The position numbers and the translations under genes are program-made. Below are positions 1 through 7,400 of a stretch of DNA of 7,980 bases, one piece after another. The notes under the pieces are model-generated. The model had not been told where the DNA came from. It did no database searches and saw only the letters and a list, made by a program, of their open reading frames with translations. The DNA comes from Hyphomicrobiales bacterium (GTDB lineage: Bacteria > Pseudomonadota > Alphaproteobacteria > Rhizobiales > Beijerinckiaceae). How positions within the stretch are numbered: position 1 is the stretch's first letter; every line of letters begins with the position of its first letter. Location of the stretch: positions 1-7,980 of the forward strand of contig OMIJ01000050.1 in NCBI GenBank assembly GCA_900299065.1, written 5' to 3'.

Positions 1-904
1 GAGCTTCACACAAACGCCCTTGCAATTGGCTTTTGCGCTTGCTGCGCTTGGCCTAGCAGCATCCATCTACCATCCCATTGGCATACCCATGCTGGTACAG
101 GGGGCAGCCAAGCCTGGCTGGGTGATTGGCGTGAATGGATTGGCCGGAAATCTCGGGCTTGCTGCCGCGGCTGGTGTGACAGGGCTGACGCTTGATTATT
201 TTGGTTGGCGCATGGCCTTCATCATTCCAGGCCTTGTAAGCATTGTCTGTGGGCTTATCTTCGCAGCAAGCAGTCCAAAGGAAGCCATGGCTCCGGCCCG
301 CAAAAAACCGACCATGAATATGAATCTAGGTTTCTCGATTGGCCATTTGCTGCTGATTATGACTCTGGCTGCGACTAGCAGCAGTGTGGTGTTCAATTTT
401 TCAACCAATAGCAATTTTGAGCTTTTAACCAGCCGGTTTGAGGATATTTCGCGCGATCCTTCGCGGATAGGTTTTTATCTCGCGATTGTTTATGTATTGG
501 CCTCTTTGACGCAAGTCCTGGTTGGTACATTGCTCGATAAAGTTCCTTTAAAAGTGCTTTACCTCTCAATCATCAGCATTCAAATTTTTGCTTTGGTTCT
601 GGCAGCCAATAGCCAGAGCTGGACATTCTATTTTGCCCAGCTTTTATTCATGGCCAGCATTTTTGGCGCCGTGCCTTTTACCGAAGCCATGGTCGTGCGC
701 TATATTGATGATAGCATGCGCTCACGTATATCAGGCATGCGGCTGGCCATTGCGCTTGCGGCCAGCTCAATTGCTGTCTGGCTAATCGGGCCGATCGTCA
801 AAGCCTCGGGCTTTACAACTCTCTTATGGGTTATGGCCGCGACATCTTGCATTACATTGATTGTGATTAGCCGTCTGCCCGACACGCAGCCCCAAAGTCA
901 CTGA
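1..904 (+). CDS. MFS transporter, C-terminal part (5' end outside window)
   Basis: Secondary transporter of the major facilitator superfamily in the inner membrane; the substrate cannot be told. The frame is open from base 2 to the TGA at 902-904, giving 300 visible residues. A TTG at 20 is in frame, but the protein is already inside a membrane segment there, so the true start lies upstream and roughly the first two membrane helices are missing. Visible features: an IYHPIG stretch, then GVNGLAGNLG (from about base 128) and FGWRMAFIIPG, a pattern I associate with helices 3-5 of fosmidomycin-resistance-like and related MFS proteins. A polar linker (SSPKEAMAPARKKP) separates the two six-helix halves. 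The second half has a motif-A-like GTLLDKVPLK and an RYIDDSMRSRISGMR loop, and ends in a short hydrophilic tail. Family assignment is firm; function is unknown. No terminator with a T-run follows the stop. Confidence 0.85.
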   Translation, partial: SFTQTPLQLAFALAALGLAASIYHPIGIPMLVQGAAKPGWVIGVNGLAGNLGLAAAAGVTGLTLDYFGWRMAFIIPGLVSIVCGLIFAASSPKEAMAPARKKPTMNMNLGFSIGHLLLIMTLAATSSSVVFNFSTNSNFELLTSRFEDISRDPSRIGFYLAIVYVLASLTQVLVGTLLDKVPLKVLYLSIISIQIFALVLAANSQSWTFYFAQLLFMASIFGAVPFTEAMVVRYIDDSMRSRISGMRLAIALAASSIAVWLIGPIVKASGFTTLLWVMAATSCITLIVISRLPDTQPQSH

Positions 905-936
905 TCAGCCCAGTCTATTGGGTGGATGGTTGCAGC

Positions 937-962
937 GCATTGAAACCAGGAGGTCTCAATGC
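937..962 (+). promoter_or_regulatory. Hairpin enclosing a perfect Shine-Dalgarno sequence and an ATG
   Basis: Bases 937-943 (GCATTGA) pair perfectly with 956-962 (TCAATGC). After one A/C mismatch, 945-947 (ACC) pair with 952-954 (GGT), leaving the tetraloop AGGA (948-951). The stem therefore has 10 pairs and one mismatch. It holds the last two bases of AGGAGG (948-953) and the ATG at 959-961, so folded RNA would hide the start codon and present GGA in the loop. There is no T-run after it, so it is not a standard terminator. The pairing is directly visible; a regulatory role is inference. Confidence 0.45.
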
Positions 963-987
963 CTGCCGCGTCCCAATGCCTGCCGCG
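954..987. repeat. 17-bp tandem duplication (two copies)
   Basis: Copies 954-970 and 971-987 match at 16 of 17 positions, with T versus C at the third base. The core CAATGCCTGCCGCG is identical at 957-970 and 974-987. Each copy carries an ATG, at 959 and 976. Because 17 is not a multiple of three, the two ATGs are in different frames: the second opens only MPAAP then TAA, while the first reads on for 23 codons. Confidence 0.9.
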
Positions 988-1030
988 CCCTAAGCCCCAA
1001 AGATCGCCTTTGCGTGCGAGTCAATTTTGA
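959..1030 (+). CDS. Possible 23-residue small protein or leader peptide
   Basis: An ATG lies 5 bases after a perfect AGGAGG (948-953), the best ribosome binding site in the window. It opens a 23-codon ORF ending at TGA 1028-1030. The peptide is rich in Pro, Arg, Ala and Ser, has one Cys (residue 7), and shows no membrane segment or known motif. It ends 121 bases before the DUF502 start. The Shine-Dalgarno and ATG sit inside the 937-962 hairpin, so translation could be conditional. A chance ORF is a real possibility: it is very short, and part of it comes from the 17-bp duplication. Confidence 0.3.
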   Translation: MPAASQCLPRPKPQRSPLRASQF

Positions 1031-1151
1031 ACCAATTTAAACCCTTTGGTGAAGATAATTTTCACACAGCTTCATTAGGAATAAGACCCTATTGCCATTC
1101 GGGCCGCTTTGGGGTCACTTTGGCGGTTCTTAAAGCTAGCGAGTCACAATC

Positions 1152-1880
1152 TTGTCATCAGATCCTCTGTCTTCAGATGCGCAGCCGATTTTCCCCCCGC
1201 CCAATGCGCCGCCAAAGCATCCGGGTCTTTTCGCACGCTTGCGAAATTGGTTTCTTGCCGGGCTTGTGATTGCCGGACCTCTTGCCGTCACGATCTGGCT
1301 CGTCTGGTGGTTCGTCAATACAGTGGATCAATGGGTCAAGCCGCTGATACCGCCAAGCTTGTGGCCGGATCTTTATTTGCCTGTACGTGTACCGGGCACA
1401 GGCGTTTTGCTGGCTGTAATTGGTCTGGTTCTTCTTGGCTTTCTGGCAACCAATATTCTTGGGCGCACTTTGCTGAACCTCAGCGAGGTCATGCTTGATG
1501 GCATGCCAGTTGTGCGTGGTTTGTATCGCAGTGTGAAGCAGATTTTTGAAACGATCTTCAGTCAGTCCGGCACATCGTTTCGGCGTGTGGGTCTGGTGCA
1601 ATATCCAGCCAAGGGCATGTGGTCGATTGTCTTCATTTCATCCCCGCCAGTGAAGCAAGTCAGTCAGGTTCTGCCCGCTTCAGATGAATATATTTCCGTC
1701 TTCCTGCCTTGCTCGCCCAATCCCACAACGGGCTTTTATTTTTATTTGCCTGCCACAGAGGTGATTGAAATCAGCCTTACGCCGGATGATGCGGCCAAAC
1801 TCATCATGTCCGCCGGGCTCATTCTTCCAGAGGAGCAAGCCAAGCTTGCGGCGCTAGCAGCCAATGCCTCAAAAGGCTAA
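1152..1880 (+). CDS. DUF502 family inner-membrane protein (TTG start)
   Basis: A 242-residue membrane protein of the DUF502 family, whose function is unknown to me. A proline-rich N-terminus (about residues 10-25) is followed by a hydrophobic helix at about 33-57 and a second at about 83-103. The soluble part has MPVVRGLYRSVKQ (118-130) and FLPCSPNPTTGF (184-195), both typical family blocks. The usual glycine-rich end block appears as LIMSAGL (217-223). An in-frame TAG at 1137-1139 leaves TTG at 1152 as the only possible start before the first helix; no strong ribosome binding site precedes it. In relatives as I recall them this gene adjoins recG, as here, where the two are convergent and nearly touching. 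Family membership is well supported; the start is less sure. Confidence 0.85.
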   Translation: MSSDPLSSDAQPIFPPPNAPPKHPGLFARLRNWFLAGLVIAGPLAVTIWLVWWFVNTVDQWVKPLIPPSLWPDLYLPVRVPGTGVLLAVIGLVLLGFLATNILGRTLLNLSEVMLDGMPVVRGLYRSVKQIFETIFSQSGTSFRRVGLVQYPAKGMWSIVFISSPPVKQVSQVLPASDEYISVFLPCSPNPTTGFYFYLPATEVIEISLTPDDAAKLIMSAGLILPEEQAKLAALAANASKG

Positions 1881-1894
1881 AGCGCATAAAAGTT

Positions 1895-3988
1895 CTAGCC
1901 TGCGCGCAACACTTTGATGGCGGCATCGCGGCCAAATAAATAGAGCAAGGCGCGCAAAGCCTCGCCTCTAGGGCTGGCCAGTTGAGGATCTTTTTGCAGG
2001 ATTAATTGCGCATCATCTCTGGCAATGGCGAGCAATTCGGCATGCACGCTCAGATCGGCAATGCGAAAGCCGGGCACGCCAGATTGACGTGTGCCCAATA
2101 TTTCGCCCTCACCACGCAGACGCAAATCTTCCTCAGCAATCCTAAATCCATCCTCGCTTTCTCGCATGATTGATATCCGCGCTTTGGCGACTTCTCCCAA
2201 AGGGGCTTTATAAAGCAGCACACAAGAAGATTTATTGCTTCCACGTCCGACCCGGCCGCGTAATTGATGCAATTGCGCCAGACCAAAGCGCTCAGCATGT
2301 TCAATAATCATGATCGTGGCTTGCGGCACGTCCACACCCACTTCAATTACCGTTGTGGCAACCAGAATTTGTGTCTCGCCACGCTGGAAATGATCCATGG
2401 CGGCATCTTTATCGGGGCCCTTCATGCGCCCATGCACAAGCCCGACTTTGTTCCCAAAGAATTGCATGAGCATTTCATGTCTTTCTTCGACGGCAGAAAT
2501 ATCTAGATCTTCGCTCTCTTCAACCAGGGGACAGATCCAGTAGACGCGCGCGCCATTCGCTAGCGCACGCCCGACAGCTTCAATCATTTCATCAAGCCGG
2601 TCGATTGGCAGTGCGCGTGTATCAATCGGCTGGCGGCCAGCAGGCTTTTCGCGCAAAGTTGAGACATCCATATCGCCGAAGTAAGTCAGCACAAGCGTGC
2701 GTGGAATAGGCGTTGCCGTCATCACCAGAATATCGACATTCTCACCCTTGTCGCCCAAGGCGAGGCGCTGATGCACGCCAAAGCGATGTTGCTCATCAAC
2801 CACGGCAAAGGCCAGATCTTTGAAAACAACCTTCTCTTGAAAGATCGCATGCGTGCCAATCAAAATGTCAATCTCGCCCTGTGCCAGCGCTGCCAATGTC
2901 TTGTTGCGCTCAGCTGCTTTATCGCGGCCAGTTAAAAGGCCAAGGCGCAAGCCCGCTTGTTCGCATAGGGGCAGCATGCGTTCAAAATGTTGCCGGGCGA
3001 GAATTTCGGTCGGTGCCATCATCGCAGCCTGACTACCAGCTTCCACTACACTAGCCATGGCCAGCAGAGCCACCAAAGTCTTTCCCGAGCCAACATCGCC
3101 TTGCAAAAGGCGCAGCATGCGACGCGGTTGCGCCAGATCAGCTCTAATCTCGCTGAGGGCTTTGATCTGCGCTTGGGTGAGGGTGAAGGGCAGGGCAGAT
3201 TCAATTTTTGTACTTAAAATGCCCGTGCCTTGATGAGCCCGCCCGCTTTGTTGGCGCATATGCGCGCGCACCAGAACTAATGCCAATTGATTGGCGAGCA
3301 ATTCATCATAAGCAAGCCGCATGCGCGATGGTGATGTAGGCTCTATCGCGCGCGGTGAGGAGGGATGATGTTGCTCCAGCAAGGCTTGGCGAAAGCCGGG
3401 CCATTTGCGCTGCGCTTGAAAAGCTGGGTCAAGCCATTCCGGTAGATCTGAAAGACGCGCCAGCGCCGCTTCGGCAGCTTTTTGCACATTGCGCTGATGC
3501 AGGCCCTCGGTAAGAAAATAAACCGGTTCAATAGGCGGCAGGCGCGCCAGCCCCTCTTCATCCAGCACTCGATCAGGATGAACCATTTGCAAATGGCCAT
3601 CCCAAAGTTCGAGCCGCCCCGAGACCCAGCGCTTGGCGCCAATCGGCAATGATTTTTCAATCCAGCCATGATTGGCGAGAAAGAAAATCAGCAGCACATC
3701 GCCCGTCTCATCCTCGACCAAAACGCGATAGGGGGCTTTCGAACGGGTATTTTGCGGCGGCCTATGTTCGGCCACGCGCACTTCCAAGGTCACAATCTCA
3801 TCCCTCGGGGCATCCTTGATTCGGGGCCGATTGCGCCGGTCAATGGTCTTATGCGGCAGATGAAAGAGGAGGTCGAGCACAAGCGGCGCGCCTGAAAATA
3901 AGCGCTCGAACAGCTTGCCGGTCTTGGGGCCAATGCCCGGCAGGCTGGCGATTTCGGCAAATAAAGGATTGAGTATGGCGGGCCGCAT
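1895..3988 (-). CDS. recG: ATP-dependent DNA helicase RecG
   Basis: RecG remodels stalled replication forks and branched recombination intermediates by double-strand DNA translocation. The protein has 697 residues, matching the family (E. coli about 693). A helix-hairpin-like PGIGPKTG is at 17-24. The OB-fold wedge domain runs over about 65-155. Motor motifs are intact: Walker A GDVGSGKT at 297-304, DEQH at 398-401, TATPIPRT at 424-431 and QLRGRVGRG at 575-583. The TRG-like segment GEGEILGTRQSG (626-637) couples ATP use to movement. The ATG at 3988 is the first start available, because an in-frame TAA lies four codons upstream. The ribosome binding site is weak (GGGAAG, rather far upstream). 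The gene is divergent from sdhE-mfd across 148 bases, and convergent with the DUF502 gene. No convincing promoter is seen; a TTGTCA lies on this strand near 4033-4038 without a good -10 partner. Confidence 0.97.
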   Translation of the reverse strand: MRPAILNPLFAEIASLPGIGPKTGKLFERLFSGAPLVLDLLFHLPHKTIDRRNRPRIKDAPRDEIVTLEVRVAEHRPPQNTRSKAPYRVLVEDETGDVLLIFFLANHGWIEKSLPIGAKRWVSGRLELWDGHLQMVHPDRVLDEEGLARLPPIEPVYFLTEGLHQRNVQKAAEAALARLSDLPEWLDPAFQAQRKWPGFRQALLEQHHPSSPRAIEPTSPSRMRLAYDELLANQLALVLVRAHMRQQSGRAHQGTGILSTKIESALPFTLTQAQIKALSEIRADLAQPRRMLRLLQGDVGSGKTLVALLAMASVVEAGSQAAMMAPTEILARQHFERMLPLCEQAGLRLGLLTGRDKAAERNKTLAALAQGEIDILIGTHAIFQEKVVFKDLAFAVVDEQHRFGVHQRLALGDKGENVDILVMTATPIPRTLVLTYFGDMDVSTLREKPAGRQPIDTRALPIDRLDEMIEAVGRALANGARVYWICPLVEESEDLDISAVEERHEMLMQFFGNKVGLVHGRMKGPDKDAAMDHFQRGETQILVATTVIEVGVDVPQATIMIIEHAERFGLAQLHQLRGRVGRGSNKSSCVLLYKAPLGEVAKARISIMRESEDGFRIAEEDLRLRGEGEILGTRQSGVPGFRIADLSVHAELLAIARDDAQLILQKDPQLASPRGEALRALLYLFGRDAAIKVLRAG

Positions 3989-4018
3989 TGCGACTTTTTA
4001 CACGCTTCCCCACATTTG

Positions 4019-4032
4019 GGCGAGTACCCGCC
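4019..4032. repeat. Imperfect palindrome touching the sdhE -35 box
   Basis: GGCGAGTACCCGCC is a 14-bp palindrome centred on GTAC with one mismatched pair (A4023/C4028). Its last base is the first base of the proposed -35 box. The position suits a repressor site for sdhE-mfd or a shared site with recG, but a single short imperfect palindrome is weak evidence. Confidence 0.3.
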
Positions 4033-4060
4033 TGACAAACGCACTCAAGCACTCTATATG
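4032..4060 (+). promoter_or_regulatory. Probable sigma70-type promoter for sdhE-mfd
   Basis: CTGACA at 4032-4037 (5 of 6 to TTGACA) and TATATG at 4055-4060 (4 of 6 to TATAAT) are exactly 17 bases apart. Transcription would begin near 4067, leaving a 5' leader of about 70 bases before sdhE. The spacer holds two GCACTC direct repeats (4041-4046 and 4049-4054). It is the best promoter match in the divergent region and has the right direction and place; activity is inferred. Confidence 0.55.
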
Positions 4061-4071
4061 GAAACTATTCG

Positions 4072-4097
4072 ACGCCGGGTGAATTCTCATCCGGCGT
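4072..4097 (+). promoter_or_regulatory. Strong hairpin at the predicted 5' end of the sdhE-mfd mRNA
   Basis: ACGCCGGGTGA (4072-4082) pairs with TCATCCGGCGT (4087-4097) over 11 positions, with one G-T wobble at 4079/4090, leaving a 4-base loop ATTC. It lies just downstream of the likely transcription start (about 4067) and 39 bases before the sdhE ATG. The following AATCTTTGTTTC is rich in T but interrupted. It could thus be a weak attenuator, a 5' stabilising stem, or a protein-binding palindrome on DNA. The structure is seen; its role is not known. Confidence 0.55.
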
Positions 4098-4136
4098 AAT
4101 CTTTGTTTCACCCGCAAGAGTGCCGCAGGAGCGCCC

Positions 4137-4436
4137 ATGTCCAGCCCTCAAATTTCCAGCGCTGATCTTGATCCGCGGCGGCGCCGGATTTTATTCCGCG
4201 CCCATCATCGCGGCATGCGCGAAATGGATTTTCTGTTCGGCCAATTTGCCGATGCCAGATTGCCCCAAATGTCCGAAGCTGATCTGGATGATTTCGAGCG
4301 CCTGCTGGAGGATGTCACCGATCGCGATGCGCTCAAATGGCTCACCGATGAGGCCCCGGTTGAGTCTGCCTATGACACGCCTTTGTTTCGCGCCTTGAAA
4401 GCATTTCATACCCATAATGGAGCCCTGAAATTCTAG
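4137..4436 (+). CDS. sdhE: FAD assembly factor SdhE (succinate dehydrogenase assembly factor 2 family)
   Basis: SdhE is a small cytoplasmic protein that helps attach FAD covalently to the SdhA flavoprotein subunit of succinate dehydrogenase (complex II). The 99 residues fit the family (E. coli 88), with a slightly longer N-terminus. The signature is present: an Arg-rich lead (14-17), then RGMREMDFLFGQF (25-37), including the RGxxE motif with Gly26 and Glu29. These are followed by the acidic LDDFERLLEDVTDRDALKW segment (50-68). The start is fixed by AGGAG at 4127-4131, five bases before ATG. The stop is TAG at 4434-4436, and 24 bases later mfd begins on the same strand, so the two are likely co-transcribed. 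No sdh structural gene lies in the window. Confidence 0.95.
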   Translation: MSSPQISSADLDPRRRRILFRAHHRGMREMDFLFGQFADARLPQMSEADLDDFERLLEDVTDRDALKWLTDEAPVESAYDTPLFRALKAFHTHNGALKF

Positions 4437-4453
4437 ATCCTGAAATTTTAGGT
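4424..4453. repeat. 15-bp tandem duplication across the sdhE stop codon
   Basis: Copies 4424-4438 and 4439-4453 match at 13 of 15 positions and share CCTGAAATT. Because the period is a multiple of three, the second copy repeats the sdhE end in frame: Leu-Lys-Phe-TAG occurs at 4425-4436 and again at 4440-4451. The second copy also supplies the AGG (4450-4452) that serves as the weak ribosome binding site of mfd. Confidence 0.8.
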
Positions 4454-4460
4454 TAAGCTC

Positions 4461-7400
4461 ATGTCCGATCTCACCCGCGCACTTGCTCGTATTTATAACG
4501 GTGGCTCGGTTACTTTGGCCTCTGTGCCTGATGGCTTTGATGCGCTGGTGAGCGCTGATCTGGCGCGCGGTCTTGCCAAGGCTGGCGAGAAACGATCAGC
4601 CGTTCTTGTCCATGTGGCCCGTGATGCTCAGCGCTCGCGTGCCTTTCAGGACATGCTGGCCTTTGCCGCCCCCTCGATAGAAGCGCTGGATTTTCCGGCC
4701 TGGGATTGTCAGCCCTATGATCGCGTTTCGCCCAATGCCAGTGTGACTGCGCGCCGCATGACTGTCTTGGCGCGCCTTGCGCGTACAAGATCCAGCCTGG
4801 AGCGCCCGCGTATCTTATGCACCACGATTGAGGCGCTCTTACAGCGCGTTCCTCCGCGCAAATGGATGACGACAGAGAGCTTCTCCGCAGCCCCTGGCAA
4901 TGCGCTGGATATGAATGTGCTGGCAAGCTGGCTCGAGGTGAATGGCTTCATCCGCTCCAGCACTGTGCGCGATATTGGTGAATATGCCCTGCGGGGCGGC
5001 ATTCTCGATCTCTATGCGCCGGGCATGAGTGTGCCGATAAGGCTCGATTTTTTTGGCGATATATTGGAATCCATTCGCAGCTTTGATGCCGAGACCCAAC
5101 GCACTTTAGGTCAATTGCGTGATTTGGATCTTGTGCCAATGAGCGAAGTGCAATTGACCAGCCAATCCATGCGACGTTTCCGTCAGTCCTATGTGTCGCA
5201 ATTTGGGGCGCAGACGCGCGGCGATACTTTATATGAGGCGATCAGCGAAGGGCGCCGCCATCCCGGCATGGAACATTGGCTGCCATTGTTTTTCGAGGGG
5301 CTCGATACGATCTTTGATTATATTGAAGACGCGCCTATCATATTCGATGCTTTATGCGATGAGGCCGCCAGCGAGCGACTGGCGCAGATCAAGGATTATT
5401 ATCAGGCACGTAAGCAGCAATATGATCAGGATCCGGCGCAATCTTCCTACAAACCCTTGCCGTCCGATGCGCTCTATCTGAGCCAGGCGGATTGGACAAA
5501 GCAATTGGAGACGCGCTCTCTTGCGCGCCTCTCGCCTTTTGCCGTGCCGGAAACTTCGCGGGATTTCGTGTTGGATTGCGGCGCGCGTGTGGGGCGTAAT
5601 TTTGCAGCCGAGCGCGCCGATGAGACGGTCAATGTCTTTGAACAGCTCGTTATCCATGTGCGCAATATGCAATCTCAAGGTCGCAAGGTGATCATTGCCG
5701 GCTGGTCGGATGGCACGCGTGAACGCCTCTCCAGTGTTCTGGCTGATCATGGACTCAAAAACAGCGAATTGGTCTCCAGCCTTGATCAGGCTCTGGCTGT
5801 AGCAAAGGATAAATATCCGCTGGCCGTCATAGGTCTTGAGCAAGGCTTTGAGGCGGGCGATCTGGTCATCATCGGCGAGCAGGATATTTTGGGAGACAGG
5901 CTTGTGCGCCAGCGCAAGAAGTCGCGCCGCGCTCAGGATTTTCTGTCTGAAGTTGCCGCTCTCGCACCTGGTGATCTGGTCGTCCATGTTGATCACGGTA
6001 TTGGGCGCTTCATTGGCTTGCGCACGATTGAAGCGGCCGGGGCACCGCATGATTGCCTTGAGCTGCATTATGCCGGCGGTGATAAATTATTTCTGCCGGT
6101 AGAAAATCTCGAATTGCTCTCTCGCTATGGCTCGGAAGAGACCGAAGTCCAGCTTGATCGTTTGGGCGGTGTGGGTTGGCAGACGCGCAAAGCGCGAATG
6201 AAAAAGCGCATACGCGAAATGGCGCATGCTTTGATCAAGATCGCCGCCGCGCGCCAATTGCACGAAGCCCCGCGCCTTGTTCCCCCTGAAGGCCTGTTTG
6301 ATGAATTTTGCGCGCGCTTTGCCTTTGAGGAGACCGAGGATCAACAGGGCGCCATTGACTCTGTACTCGAAGATCTCGCCAAAGGCCGCCCCATGGATCG
6401 GCTTGTATGTGGCGATGTGGGCTTTGGTAAAACCGAAGTGGCTCTGCGCGCTGCCTTTGCTGCAGCCATTAATGGTAAACAAGTCGCTGTTGTGGTTCCC
6501 ACGACATTGCTCGCACGCCAGCATTATCGCAATTTTGTCCAGCGCTTTTCCGGCTTGCCTTTGAAAGTGGCGCAGATGTCGCGCATGGTCAGTGCGGCCG
6601 ATTTGAAAGCAGCTAAAGCCGGGCTTGAATCGGGCGCTGTCGATATTGTTGTGGGCACTCATGCTGTGCTGGGTAAATCGGTTCAGTTCAAGGATCTTGG
6701 CCTTGTCATCATCGATGAAGAGCAACATTTCGGCGTCGCTCACAAAGAGCGCCTGAAAGAACTGCGGGCTGAAGTGCATGTGCTCACTTTGTCAGCAACT
6801 CCGATCCCGCGCACATTGCAATTGGCACTCACAGGTGTGCGCGAACTCTCGATCATTGCCACAGCGCCTGTCGACCGCTTGGCCGTGCGCACCTTTATCA
6901 CGCCATTTGATGAGCTGATCATTCGCGAGGCTTTGCTGCGCGAGCGTTATCGTGGGGGGCAGAGCTTCTATGTTTGTCCGCGCATTGAGGATATTGATGA
7001 TGTGACGACCTTCCTGCGCACGCAAGTGCCGGAAGTGAAATTCGTGATTGCGCACGGGCAAATGCCATCGGGCGAGCTTGAGGACAAAATGTCGGCCTTT
7101 TATGAAGGCAAATATGATGTGCTCGTATCCACGGCCATTGTTGAATCTGGCCTGGATATTCCAACGGCCAATACTTTGATCGTAAATCGCGCTGATATGT
7201 TTGGCCTCGCGCAGCTCTATCAATTGCGGGGCCGCGTTGGCCGCTCCAAGATCAGGGCCTATGCGCTCTTCACGCTGCCCGCAAAGAAGCAGATTACGCC
7301 ACAGGCCGAGAAGCGATTAAAAGTTTTGCAAACGCTCGACACATTGGGAGCCGGATTCCAGCTTGCCAGTCATGATCTGGATTTGCGCGGCAGTGGTAAT

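Larger units (their letters stand above)
905..1151. other. Intergenic region between the MFS gene and the DUF502 gene
   Basis: This 247-base gap holds a hairpin with an internal Shine-Dalgarno sequence (937-962), a 17-bp tandem duplication (954-987), a possible 23-codon ORF (959-1030), and then a more AT-rich stretch (about 1022-1090). The AT-rich part contains a GATAAT at 1054-1059, but no -35 box sits at a proper distance, so I do not call a promoter. A short CTTTGG direct repeat lies at 1107-1122. I see no T-tailed terminator for the MFS gene. Confidence 0.6.

Noticed and set aside
20..22. TTG as the start of the MFS gene
   Set aside because: The frame is open to the left window edge and the protein at this point is already inside a membrane region of the MFS fold, so the gene starts outside the window.
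905..930. Terminator of the MFS gene (CCCA...TGGG stem)
   Set aside because: The stem has only four or five pairs and no T-run follows.
1027..1059. Promoter for the DUF502 gene made of TTGAAC and GATAAT
   Set aside because: The spacer is 21 bases, too long for a sigma70-type promoter, and no better -35 box lies at 16-18 bases from GATAAT.
1109..1498. 129-codon open frame on the + strand
   Set aside because: It overlaps the DUF502 gene in another frame, is Cys- and Arg-rich without membrane or domain logic, and is a shadow.
1173..1601. 142-codon open frame on the - strand
   Set aside because: It lies wholly inside the DUF502 gene, shows no recognisable motif and has a composition expected of an antisense shadow.
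5352..6068. 238-codon open frame on the - strand inside mfd
   Set aside because: The mfd frame is continuous here with recognisable domains; the antisense frame has no family features.
6087..6779. 230-codon open frame on the - strand inside mfd
   Set aside because: It is antisense to the intact Mfd motor motifs, including Walker A and DEEQ, and shows no protein family pattern of its own.
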